A stretch of 18,272 bases of DNA from an uncultured Collinsella sp. (GTDB taxonomy: Bacteria; Actinomycetota; Coriobacteriia; Coriobacteriales; Coriobacteriaceae), in contig CABUMU010000032.1 in the NCBI GenBank assembly GCA_902492855.1, positions 1-18,272 on the forward strand, given 5' to 3'. Below the pieces are notes generated by a model. It worked only from the letters and a program-made list of their open reading frames with translations. It had not been told where the DNA came from and did no database searches. This document shows positions 7,530 to 14,397 of the stretch, in pieces. The translations under genes were made by a program, and so were the position numbers. Position 1 is the stretch's first letter. Every line of letters starts with the position of its first letter.

Positions 7530-8486
7530 GTGAACAACTTGCTACGTTTGATTGGAAGGCGTCTTGTGGCGCTGCCGATCATGGCATTGGGCGTCACCGT
7601 CCTGGTGTTCTTCCTTATGTCGTTCTCCAAGACCGACCCCGCCTACACGGCGTTGGGTGACGGTGCCTCGCCCGAGGCGGTTGCCGAGTACCATGAGAAG
7701 TATGGTCTGGACGACCCCTGGCCCGTGCGCTACGTGCGCTATATGGGCGATCTGATCCATGGCGACATGGGCACCTATGGTGCTGCTCGCAACTCCGTTG
7801 CCAAGCGCATCTCCACGGCCCTGCCCGTCACGATGCAGCTGACCTTCATCGGTCTTGCCATCGGTGCGGTCGTTTCGTTTTTGCTCGGCGTCATCGCGGC
7901 ACTGTATCGCGACAAATGGCCGGACCAAGTGATCCGCGTCTTTTCCATCGCCGGCTTGGCAACCCCGTCGTTCTGGCTTGCCGTTCTGTTGATCCTGCTG
8001 TTCTCTTCCTACCTTAAGGTGCTCCCGGCATCGGGTGCTCTGCCTCACTTCACCACGAATCCGGTTGGCTATCTGGGACGTATGATCATGCCCGCTATCG
8101 CCTTGGCATTTCCGCTGACGGGCCAGATGACTCGTATCGTGCGTACCGCCATGGTCGAGGAGCTCGACAAGGATTATGTCCGTATGGCTCGCGGCGCCGG
8201 CGTTCCCGAGAAGGTCGTCGTCGGCATCAACGTTCTTCGCAATGCGCTGATCACCCCGGTCACCACCCTCGGTCTTAAGATCGGTTACCTCATGGGCGGC
8301 GCCGTCGTCATCGAGGTTATCTTCAACCTCCCCGGCATGGGCACCGCGATTCTGCAGGGCGTTCAGGGCAACGAGGCGAACCTGGTTCAGGGCGTCGTTA
8401 TCGTCGTTGCTCTTGCCTTCATCATCATCAACATCGTGGTTGACATGCTCTACCTGCTCATCAACCCGCGCATCAGGACGGTGTAG
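7530..8486 (+). CDS. Dpp/Opp-type ABC transporter permease (DppB-like, SatB position)
   Basis: A 318-residue integral membrane protein of the BPD_transp_1 family. The N-terminus LLRLIGRRLVALPIMALGVTVLVFFLM is the typical first helix of DppB/OppB proteins. A periplasmic loop with DPAYTALG and YGLDDPWPVRYVRYM follows. The EAA-type ATPase-contact loop, with DYVRMARGAGVPEKVV, lies at about residues 210-232, and the NLPGMG motif is near the C-terminus. The GTG at 7530 has the ribosome-binding site AAAGGGGAG 5 nt upstream; the upstream in-frame TTG at 7497 has none. The next permease-ATPase gene starts 3 nt after the stop. It would form the transmembrane channel together with the permease half of the next protein. 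Confidence 0.92.
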   Translation: MNNLLRLIGRRLVALPIMALGVTVLVFFLMSFSKTDPAYTALGDGASPEAVAEYHEKYGLDDPWPVRYVRYMGDLIHGDMGTYGAARNSVAKRISTALPVTMQLTFIGLAIGAVVSFLLGVIAALYRDKWPDQVIRVFSIAGLATPSFWLAVLLILLFSSYLKVLPASGALPHFTTNPVGYLGRMIMPAIALAFPLTGQMTRIVRTAMVEELDKDYVRMARGAGVPEKVVVGINVLRNALITPVTTLGLKIGYLMGGAVVIEVIFNLPGMGTAILQGVQGNEANLVQGVVIVVALAFIIINIVVDMLYLLINPRIRTV

Positions 8487-8489
8487 ATT

Positions 8490-10505
8490 ATGGTAAAGAT
8501 TCGAGAGAAGCAAACCGAGCAGCTCGAGAAGGCTGCCTCCAAGGGGCTCAAGCTCGGTGGCTGGAAGAAGATGACGTTGTCTTCTAAGATTGCCGCCGTC
8601 GTGCTGGTGCTGGTCGCCCTGACTGCGATTCTGGCGCCCCTTCTTGCCCCCTATAGCCCGGTCGAGATCTTTACGGCTCCCCCGGCTCCCGGCAACGGAT
8701 TTATCTTCGGTACCGACGATAAGGGCCGCGACATTCTGTCGCGTATGCTCTACGGTGGCCGTTACTCGCTGATCATCGGCTTTGGCGCCACTGCCATGGC
8801 TCTGGTCTGCGGCTCGGTCGTGGGCGCCCTTGCAGCGGTTTCGCGCAAGGCCGTCTCCGAGACGATCATGCGTATCTTGGACATCATCATGTCCATCCCG
8901 GGCATCGCCCTCGCGGCCGTCTTCGTCTCCATCCTGGGCAACTCCGTGCCGTCGATCATCTTCGCCATCGGCTTTATGTACACTCCGCAGATTGCCCGTA
9001 TCGTACGCGCCAACATCGTGTCCGAGTACGGCGAGGACTATGTCCGCGCGGTCATCGTTTCCGGCGCCAAGGCTCCGTGGATTTTGATCAAGCATGTTCT
9101 GCGTAACTGCATCGCCCCGATTATGGTCTTCACCGTTACCCTGGTCGCCGACGCCATCATCTTCGAGGCCTCGCTGACCTTCATCGGCGCTGGTATCCAG
9201 GAGCCCACCGCTACCTGGGGCAACATCCTCGCCGACGCCCGCGGCGGCGTGCTCGCTGGCCGTTGGTGGCAGGCGCTGTTCCCGGGCCTGGCCATCATGA
9301 TCACCTGCCTGGCGCTCAACATCCTCTCCGAGGGCATTACCGACGCCATGGCCGCTGCTCCCTCCGCCGCCCTGGATCCGACCGATTCCTCCAAGCGTCG
9401 CGAGGCCGACCTGCTGGTCTCCGACCCCGTTCGCGCCTACAAGGAGCAGGCCCAGTCCCTCTCCGCTCGCCTTGGTGCCCTGCGCGATGTTGAGCTCAAG
9501 CGTGACGATCGCCATGTGCCCGACGAGTCTGTCGAACCGATTCTCTCGGTCCGTGACTTCTGCATCCAGTTTGAGCATCACGGTGATATCAACGTCGTCG
9601 ACCATGTCAACTTTGACGTCCGTCCTGGTCAGACCATGGGCCTGGTGGGCGAGTCCGGTTGCGGTAAGTCCATCACCACGCTGGCCATCATGGGCCTGAC
9701 CGATGAGGACGAGCACCTTTCCGGCGAGGTCCTCTGGGAGGGCCGTGACCTGCTCAAGATGAGCAAGAAGGAGTGGTTCGGCCTGCGCGGTACCGATATC
9801 GCTATGGTCTATCAGGACGCCCTGTCCTCGCTCAACCCTTCCATGCTCATCTCTGCCCAGATGAAGCAGCTCACCAAGCGCGGCGGAACCCGCAGCGCCG
9901 AGGAGCTCCTGGAGCTCGTCGGCCTCGATCCCAAGCGCACGCTCGAGAGCTATCCGCATGAGCTCTCCGGCGGCCAGCGTCAGCGTGTCCTGATCGCTAT
10001 GGCCCTTACCCGCGACCCCAAGCTGGTCATCTGCGACGAGCCCACGACCGCTCTGGACGTTACCGTCCAGAAGCAGGTCATCAAGCTGCTCAACGATCTT
10101 CAGGCCAAGCTCGGCTTTGCCATGATCTTCGTTTCGCATGACCTGGCTCTGGTCGCCGAGGTCGCCCACAACATCACGGTTATGTACGCCGGTCAGGTTA
10201 TCGAGCAGGCACCCACCAAGGAGCTGCTCACCAACCCGATCCACGAGTACACCCGCGGTCTTCTGGGCTCCGTTCTGTCCATCGAGAGCGGCTCGGGCCG
10301 TCTGCACCAGGTCCCCGGCGCCGTTCCCAGCCCGCGAGATTTCCCCAAGGGCGATCGCTTCGCACCCCGCTCGAGCCATCCGCGTATTGGCCTGGATACC
10401 CGTCCGGTCTTCAAGCGCGTGCCCGGCACCGAGCACTTCTATTCCGAGCTCCCCGACGAGGTGCTCAAGGCAAATGGTTTGACCCCTCACGCGGAGGTGA
10501 TGTAG
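8490..10505 (+). CDS. Fused ABC permease-ATPase (DppC-DppD fusion, SatC-like)
   Basis: A 671-residue fusion of two proteins that are usually separate. Residues 1 to ~310 are a DppC-type permease: a cytoplasmic Lys/Glu-rich N-terminus, first helix near 35-55, the GTDDKGRDILSRMLYGGR motif, and an EAA loop around 178-211. After a charged linker of about 40 residues comes a DppD-type ATPase: Walker A GESGCGKS at 387-394, signature LSGGQRQR from 492, Walker B LVICDEPTTALD with Asp516-Glu517, H-loop FVSHDLAL, and the oligopeptide-transporter C-terminal extension. There is no stop or frameshift at the junction. The fusion ties one ATPase to one permease and resembles the SatC arrangement that I recall for sialic-acid transporters. 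ATG at 8490 is 3 nt after the previous stop, with AGGA 11 nt upstream. Confidence 0.92.
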   Translation: MVKIREKQTEQLEKAASKGLKLGGWKKMTLSSKIAAVVLVLVALTAILAPLLAPYSPVEIFTAPPAPGNGFIFGTDDKGRDILSRMLYGGRYSLIIGFGATAMALVCGSVVGALAAVSRKAVSETIMRILDIIMSIPGIALAAVFVSILGNSVPSIIFAIGFMYTPQIARIVRANIVSEYGEDYVRAVIVSGAKAPWILIKHVLRNCIAPIMVFTVTLVADAIIFEASLTFIGAGIQEPTATWGNILADARGGVLAGRWWQALFPGLAIMITCLALNILSEGITDAMAAAPSAALDPTDSSKRREADLLVSDPVRAYKEQAQSLSARLGALRDVELKRDDRHVPDESVEPILSVRDFCIQFEHHGDINVVDHVNFDVRPGQTMGLVGESGCGKSITTLAIMGLTDEDEHLSGEVLWEGRDLLKMSKKEWFGLRGTDIAMVYQDALSSLNPSMLISAQMKQLTKRGGTRSAEELLELVGLDPKRTLESYPHELSGGQRQRVLIAMALTRDPKLVICDEPTTALDVTVQKQVIKLLNDLQAKLGFAMIFVSHDLALVAEVAHNITVMYAGQVIEQAPTKELLTNPIHEYTRGLLGSVLSIESGSGRLHQVPGAVPSPRDFPKGDRFAPRSSHPRIGLDTRPVFKRVPGTEHFYSELPDEVLKANGLTPHAEVM

Positions 10506-11333
10506 ATGAGCGAGACCGCAGTCAACGGCGTCGAGCCGATCATCTTCCTTGATGACGTCCACGTCACCTTTAGGACCCGTACCGGCTCGATTCTGCACCC
10601 CAACCTGGTTCACGCCGTCCAGGGTGTAACGATTAAGCTCATGCCCGGTCAGACGATCGGCATCGTCGGCGAGTCCGGTTGCGGTAAGTCCACCACCGCT
10701 AACGTCATGTGCGGCCTGCAGGCCCCCACGAGCGGCAAGGTCTACTTTAAGGGCAAGGACGTTACCAAACGTACCGCCGAGGACCGTCGCCACATGGGTC
10801 GCGTCATCTCGGTCGTGTTCCAGAACCCGGCCACGGCGCTCAACCCCCGCATGGTCGTTCGCGAGCAGCTGCTCGACCCCATGCGCGTCCACAACCTGGG
10901 TACCGAGGCCGAGCAGGAGAAGCGCGTCAAGGAACTCTTGGAGCTCACCGGTCTGCCCAGCTCCGCTGCCGAGGTTCTTCCTGGCCAGCTTTCGGGCGGT
11001 CAGCGTCAGCGCGTCGCAATTGCCCGTGCCCTGTCGCTGAACCCCGATGCCATCATCGCCGACGAGCCCACCTCGGCTCTGGACGTTTCGGTCCGCGCGC
11101 AGATTCTCAACCTGCTGACCGACCTTAAGAAGGAGCTCGGCCTGGCCATGGTGTTCATCAGCCATGACATCCAGACGGTCCGCTATATCTCTGACGACAT
11201 CATCGTTATGAATGGCGGCAAGATCGTCGAGCAGGGCGAGGCCAAGCAGGTCTTCCAGCACCCCCAGGATCCCTACACCAAGATGCTGCTCGGCGCTGCG
11301 CCGTCGTTGCTGCACCCCAAGCTCGGCGAGTAG
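10506..11333 (+). CDS. ABC transporter ATPase (DppF/OppF-like, SatD position)
   Basis: The second nucleotide-binding subunit of the importer, 275 residues. It carries Walker A GESGCGKS at 55-62, the Q-loop region FQNPATALNPRM, signature LSGGQRQR at 162-169, Walker B IIADEPTSALD (Asp186-Glu187) and H-loop FISHD. It is shorter than typical OppF (~330 residues) because the C-terminal oligopeptide-transporter extension is reduced to GAAPSLLHPKLGE. Its ATG abuts the stop of the fusion gene, with a near-perfect GGAGGTGA site (10493-10500) inside the end of that gene, so the two are probably translated together. It should pair with the ATPase half of the fusion. The gene is followed by a strong stem-loop. 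Confidence 0.93.
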   Translation: MSETAVNGVEPIIFLDDVHVTFRTRTGSILHPNLVHAVQGVTIKLMPGQTIGIVGESGCGKSTTANVMCGLQAPTSGKVYFKGKDVTKRTAEDRRHMGRVISVVFQNPATALNPRMVVREQLLDPMRVHNLGTEAEQEKRVKELLELTGLPSSAAEVLPGQLSGGQRQRVAIARALSLNPDAIIADEPTSALDVSVRAQILNLLTDLKKELGLAMVFISHDIQTVRYISDDIIVMNGGKIVEQGEAKQVFQHPQDPYTKMLLGAAPSLLHPKLGE

Positions 11334-11349
11334 CCTCGCTTTCCCTCCC

Positions 11350-11377
11350 GTGCGCCCGGTTCCCTTGCCGGGCGCAC
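11350..11377 (+). terminator. GC-rich stem-loop between transporter and hydrolase genes
   Basis: A perfect 10-bp inverted repeat, GTGCGCCCGG (11350-11359) and CCGGGCGCAC (11368-11377), has an 8-nt loop. No T-run follows, so it is more likely a partial attenuator or RNA-processing/stabilising hairpin than a full terminator. It separates the importer from the enzyme block. Confidence 0.55.
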
Positions 11378-11413
11378 CTCCGTTGCGATTTCGAAAGGTT
11401 GGGTTCACGAGCC

Positions 11414-12391
11414 ATGCCAAGTGCTCAGGAGCTACAACATCAATTTGGTGAATATCGAGGCGCCATGCCCCGTCCATCAGATTTCGATCTCTTTTGGAAG
11501 GATCGCATGGCCGAGGCCGACGCCGTCGGGCTTGACTATGCGATCGAGACGGCATCGGTCACCGATGCCGCGACCTGCCAGCTTTTCGACCTCTGGTATA
11601 CCGGCATGTGTGGCGCTCGCCTGCATGCCAAGTACCTTAAACCCGTCTCGGACGAGCCCGTGCCATTGGTACTTCAGTTCCATGGGTATCCGGGTGCAAG
11701 CCGCAGCTGGTTTGAGCAGGCGTCGTTTGCGGGCATGGGCATGGCACTCATCGCCCTCGACTGCCCCGGCCAAGGAGGTCCCTCCGAGGACATTGGTGGA
11801 TTTGAGGGCACAACGGTCGCGGGCCATATCGTCGCCGGTATCGACGGCGACCCGGCCAACCTCTACTATGTCCGCTTGCACCAAGATATTCGCATCCTGT
11901 GCCGCATCGTTCGCGAGCTCGAGGGCATCGATCTTGCGCGTGTGTTTGTGAACGGCGCGTCGCAGGGCGGCGGTTTGGGCATTGCGACCTGTGCGCTTAA
12001 CAGCGAGCTTATCAATCGCGCCGCCATCCTCTATCCCTTCCTGTCAGATTTCCGCCTAGTCTGGGATTTGGATGCCGACGACATTGCCTACGAGGGCCTG
12101 CGCTATTGGTCTCGCTGGTTTGACGAGGACTCGACTCGTATTGACGAAGCCTATGCCAAGCTGGCGTACTTCGATTCCAAGAACTTTGCCCCTATGGTCA
12201 AATGCCCCGTGCTGTTTGGCACCGGCACAGCCGATATCGTCTGTCCGCCAGCGACGCAGTTTGCGGTCTATAACAACCTGACCTGCGAAAAGCGTCATGA
12301 GTTCTTTGAAGGCTTTGGCCACGAGGAGATTCAGGATTTTGACGATTTGATTATTCCGTTTTTCTGCAAGGGAGGGGAGGCTCATGTCTAA
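11414..12391 (+). CDS. AXE/CE7-type acetyl esterase with intact triad, possible sialate O-acetylesterase
   Basis: A cytoplasmic alpha/beta-hydrolase of 325 residues resembling the acetyl-xylan esterase/cephalosporin-C deacetylase (CE7) family. The family N-terminus PSDFDLFWKDRM, the oxyanion-region motif FHGYPG, the nucleophile motif GASQGG (Ser183), Asp274 in GTADIVCPP and His303 in GFGHEE are all in the expected order. The family RGQ motif is PGQ here (Pro118). There is no signal peptide, so it acts on an imported substrate; in this cluster removal of O-acetyl groups from sialic acid is a sensible inference, not shown by the sequence. I chose ATG 11414 because family alignment begins there, although its AAAGG (11394-11398) is 15 nt away. 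An in-frame TTG at 11399 is the alternative. Its end overlaps the next gene by 8 nt. Confidence 0.82.
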   Translation: MPSAQELQHQFGEYRGAMPRPSDFDLFWKDRMAEADAVGLDYAIETASVTDAATCQLFDLWYTGMCGARLHAKYLKPVSDEPVPLVLQFHGYPGASRSWFEQASFAGMGMALIALDCPGQGGPSEDIGGFEGTTVAGHIVAGIDGDPANLYYVRLHQDIRILCRIVRELEGIDLARVFVNGASQGGGLGIATCALNSELINRAAILYPFLSDFRLVWDLDADDIAYEGLRYWSRWFDEDSTRIDEAYAKLAYFDSKNFAPMVKCPVLFGTGTADIVCPPATQFAVYNNLTCEKRHEFFEGFGHEEIQDFDDLIIPFFCKGGEAHV

Positions 12392-13235
12392 GTGCGAGAG
12401 CAATGTTGACGAGCTGATTGTCCCCGGACTCGTGGGAATTCCTGGAACGGTTTCGTCAAGGCTCGCAGAATATCGGGACTGGCGCGGTGATGTCCAAGCA
12501 GATGTTTCTGATTTAGAGACATGCGCTTCGAATCTTGAGATTCAAGGCCTGGCCATTACGGCGATTGACTTTGTTAACCCCTGCGCCCGTTACTCGGAGG
12601 TCTCCTTTGAGCTCGGTGACGATGCGATTCACGCTCGTTTGATCGAGCCTGTCGGTCGTGCCCGAGTATCTGAGCGCGTGCCGTTGTGCCTGATGTTCCA
12701 CGACATCGATCGGCCTGTGCGCGGCTGGCATCACATGACGAGATTTGCCGCCATGGGATATGCCGTCCTCGCGCTGGATGACGATGTTGCTGGTGCGGAC
12801 GACCTGCAGCAGGGGATTACCTCGCCTGCTTTTGTCAGGCGCGTCCGTTGGGGCTGCGCGTTGGCGAAGGTGGCGCGCAATCTTGATGGCATGGACCCCG
12901 ACCGCATCTTTGCATGGGGCGAGGGTCTTGGCGGCGGAGTCACGCTGGCGGTTTCTGCTCTGGACGAGCGGGGCCTCGCCTGCACGGCGGTTGCCAATCC
13001 GCTTCCTGGCGGCCTCGAGGCGCTGTCGTCTCGGGTGCGCGGATCGGTGCTCATGGGCACATCGCTTATGGATACCGTGAGCGATTCCAAGGATCAGTTT
13101 GCCGTATTCAACGGTCTTGAGTGTGACCGGAGGCATATCATCTATGCAAAATACGCTCACGAGCGCATCAATGCGTTCGAAAACGAAGTCGTCGACTTTT
13201 TTAACCAAACGTTCTACTCGTGTTCTTTGGCCTAG
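12384..13235 (+). CDS. Degenerate alpha/beta-hydrolase paralogue, probable pseudoenzyme lacking the catalytic serine
   Basis: A 283-residue protein that aligns with the preceding esterase, for example VPLCLMFH, QFAVFNGLECDRRH and the C-terminal VVDFF helix. It lacks about 20 residues between the PGQ region and the nucleophile elbow. The elbow reads GEGLGGG (179-185) where the neighbour has GASQGGG, so the nucleophile is Gly181 (codon GGT, 12924-12926). The HGYPG and PGQ motifs are also lost. Asp230 and His259 appear kept. The frame is complete and starts inside the previous gene behind GGGAGGGGAGG, so expression looks maintained and coupled. A decaying duplicate is possible, but an open full-length frame favours a retained non-catalytic role, such as a partner subunit of the active esterase. 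No specific function can be assigned. Confidence 0.78.
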   Translation: MSKCESNVDELIVPGLVGIPGTVSSRLAEYRDWRGDVQADVSDLETCASNLEIQGLAITAIDFVNPCARYSEVSFELGDDAIHARLIEPVGRARVSERVPLCLMFHDIDRPVRGWHHMTRFAAMGYAVLALDDDVAGADDLQQGITSPAFVRRVRWGCALAKVARNLDGMDPDRIFAWGEGLGGGVTLAVSALDERGLACTAVANPLPGGLEALSSRVRGSVLMGTSLMDTVSDSKDQFAVFNGLECDRRHIIYAKYAHERINAFENEVVDFFNQTFYSCSLA

Positions 13236-13261
13236 ACGGCCTGGACACTGCCAACAAGAGT

Positions 13262-13280
13262 GGGTGGCATAGGGCCGCCC
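13262..13280 (+). repeat. Hairpin just upstream of the nanA ribosome-binding site
   Basis: GGGTGGC (13262-13268) pairs with GCCGCCC (13274-13280), including one G-U, around the loop ATAGG. It ends 11 nt before the AAGGAGA site of the lyase gene. It could stabilise the message or influence translation of that gene. Confidence 0.4.
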
Positions 13281-13303
13281 GCCAGACAGCTAAGGAGATT
13301 CTT

Positions 13304-14224
13304 GTGGCAACTCAGAAATTCACCGGCGTTATCCCTCCCGTCGTTGTTCCCGATACCGAAGATCACCAGCTCGACGTTGCCTCCTTTGAGCGCAGCATCA
13401 ACCGCATGATCGATGCCGGCGTCGATGGCCTGTTCTTCTTGGGATCCTCGGGCGAGGTCGTCTTCTCCACCGACGAGCGCCGTCGCCAGATTATCGCCGA
13501 GGCCGTTCGTATCGTCGACCACCGTGTGCCTGTTCTGGTCGGCATCATCGATACCGAGACCGAGCGCATGATCGAGCACGGCAAGGTCGCCCAGGAGCTG
13601 GGCGCCGATGCCCTCGTCGCCACCTGCCCGTTCTATGCCCTGCAGGGCATGACCGAGGTCGAGGAGCACTTCCGCATCCTGCACGAGGAGCTCGACCTGC
13701 CCATCTTTGCCTATGACATTCCCGTCTGCGTTCACACCAAGCTCCCCTGGAAGCTCCTTGCCAAGCTCGGCGCCGAGGGCGTTCTGGCCGGCGTCAAGGA
13801 TTCCTCGGGTGATGACATCTCGTTCCGCTACCTCGTTCAGGAGAACGAGAAGAACGGCCATCCGATGAGCATTCTCACCGGCCACGAGGTTGTTGTCGAC
13901 GGCGCCTACCTCGGTGGCGCCGACGGTTCCGTCCCGGGTCTCGCCAACGTTGAGCCCGAGGGCTACGTGCGTCAGTGGAAGGCCGCTCAGGCTGGTGACT
14001 GGGCTACCGTCAAGGCCGAGCAGGATCGCCTCAATGAGATTTCTCACATCTGGGATGTCACCTCGGGCGTCCAGGGCTATGCCGGTGGCGTCGGCGCCTT
14101 CAAGACCGCTATGAACCTCATGGGTATCTTCGACAGCCCGACCATGCCGCGCCCGGTGAAGGCCATGACCGGCGAGAACGTCGAGGCGATTAAGAAGGTC
14201 CTCCAGGACAACGGTCTCCTTTAA
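13304..14224 (+). CDS. nanA: N-acetylneuraminate lyase (NAL/DHDPS superfamily, divergent type)
   Basis: A class I pyruvate aldolase, 306 residues, expected to split N-acetylneuraminate into N-acetylmannosamine and pyruvate. The TIM-barrel landmarks are LGSSGE (46-51), Tyr137 in AYDIPV and the Schiff-base Lys165 in GVKDSS. Tyr137 and Lys165 fall at the same numbers as in E. coli NanA. Other positions are less canonical: GVKDSSGDD instead of GVKFTSxD, and GADGSVPGLANV near 203, which is seen in unassigned DHDPS-like proteins. The family is sure; the substrate rests on being followed by a kinase and NanE. Alternatives are dihydrodipicolinate synthase or another 2-keto-acid aldolase. The GTG at 13304 has AAGGAGA 5 nt upstream, whereas an in-frame GTG at 13220 would overlap the previous gene. 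Codons are biased like those of the transporter. Confidence 0.85.
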   Translation: MATQKFTGVIPPVVVPDTEDHQLDVASFERSINRMIDAGVDGLFFLGSSGEVVFSTDERRRQIIAEAVRIVDHRVPVLVGIIDTETERMIEHGKVAQELGADALVATCPFYALQGMTEVEEHFRILHEELDLPIFAYDIPVCVHTKLPWKLLAKLGAEGVLAGVKDSSGDDISFRYLVQENEKNGHPMSILTGHEVVVDGAYLGGADGSVPGLANVEPEGYVRQWKAAQAGDWATVKAEQDRLNEISHIWDVTSGVQGYAGGVGAFKTAMNLMGIFDSPTMPRPVKAMTGENVEAIKKVLQDNGLL

Positions 14225-14227
14225 AGC

Positions 14228-14323
14228 TTTTCCAGGCACCCGACCTCGCCGTTCAACCGTGCGGCCATGACCCATTAGGTCAATGGTCACACGGTTTCTC
14301 GGCGATCTCGGACACCTGGAAAA
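14228..14323 (+). repeat. 96-nt long imperfect hairpin between nanA and nanK
   Basis: The element runs from TTTTCCAGG (14228-14236) to CCTGGAAAA (14315-14323), which pair perfectly. Moving inward, CCGA, CGCCG, AACCGTG, CCAT and GACC on the left each pair with complementary segments on the right, separated by small internal loops and closing near CATTAG. It begins 3 nt after the nanA stop. It lacks a T-run and has no obvious target-site duplication. It could be a mobile palindromic unit, a processing or stability element, or a small RNA. Confidence 0.6.
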
Positions 14324-14397
14324 CCTTTACCGCGCTGTGACGGCTAGCCTGACGGCGCATTTCCTGTAGTTGTTTTTTATCTCCTAAGGAGAGCGAC

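Noticed and set aside
7542..11555. A 4-kb open frame on the minus strand across the transporter genes
   Set aside because: It is antisense to four well-supported transporter genes, its translation is low-complexity (Gly/Asp/His/Arg-rich) with no recognisable domain, and it is explained by the strong C-ending codon bias of the sense strand.
13232..14290. Minus-strand frame opposite nanA
   Set aside because: A shadow of a codon-biased aldolase gene; no recognisable protein features.
14371..14378. T-rich run before nanK as an intrinsic terminator
   Set aside because: The nearest stem (about 14333-14358) ends 13 nt before the T-run, too far for canonical termination.
14380..14392. Palindrome TCTCCTAAGGAGA over the nanK ribosome-binding site
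   Set aside because: The centre leaves only one unpaired base, so a real hairpin would be just 3-4 bp; it probably arises by chance from the Shine-Dalgarno sequence.
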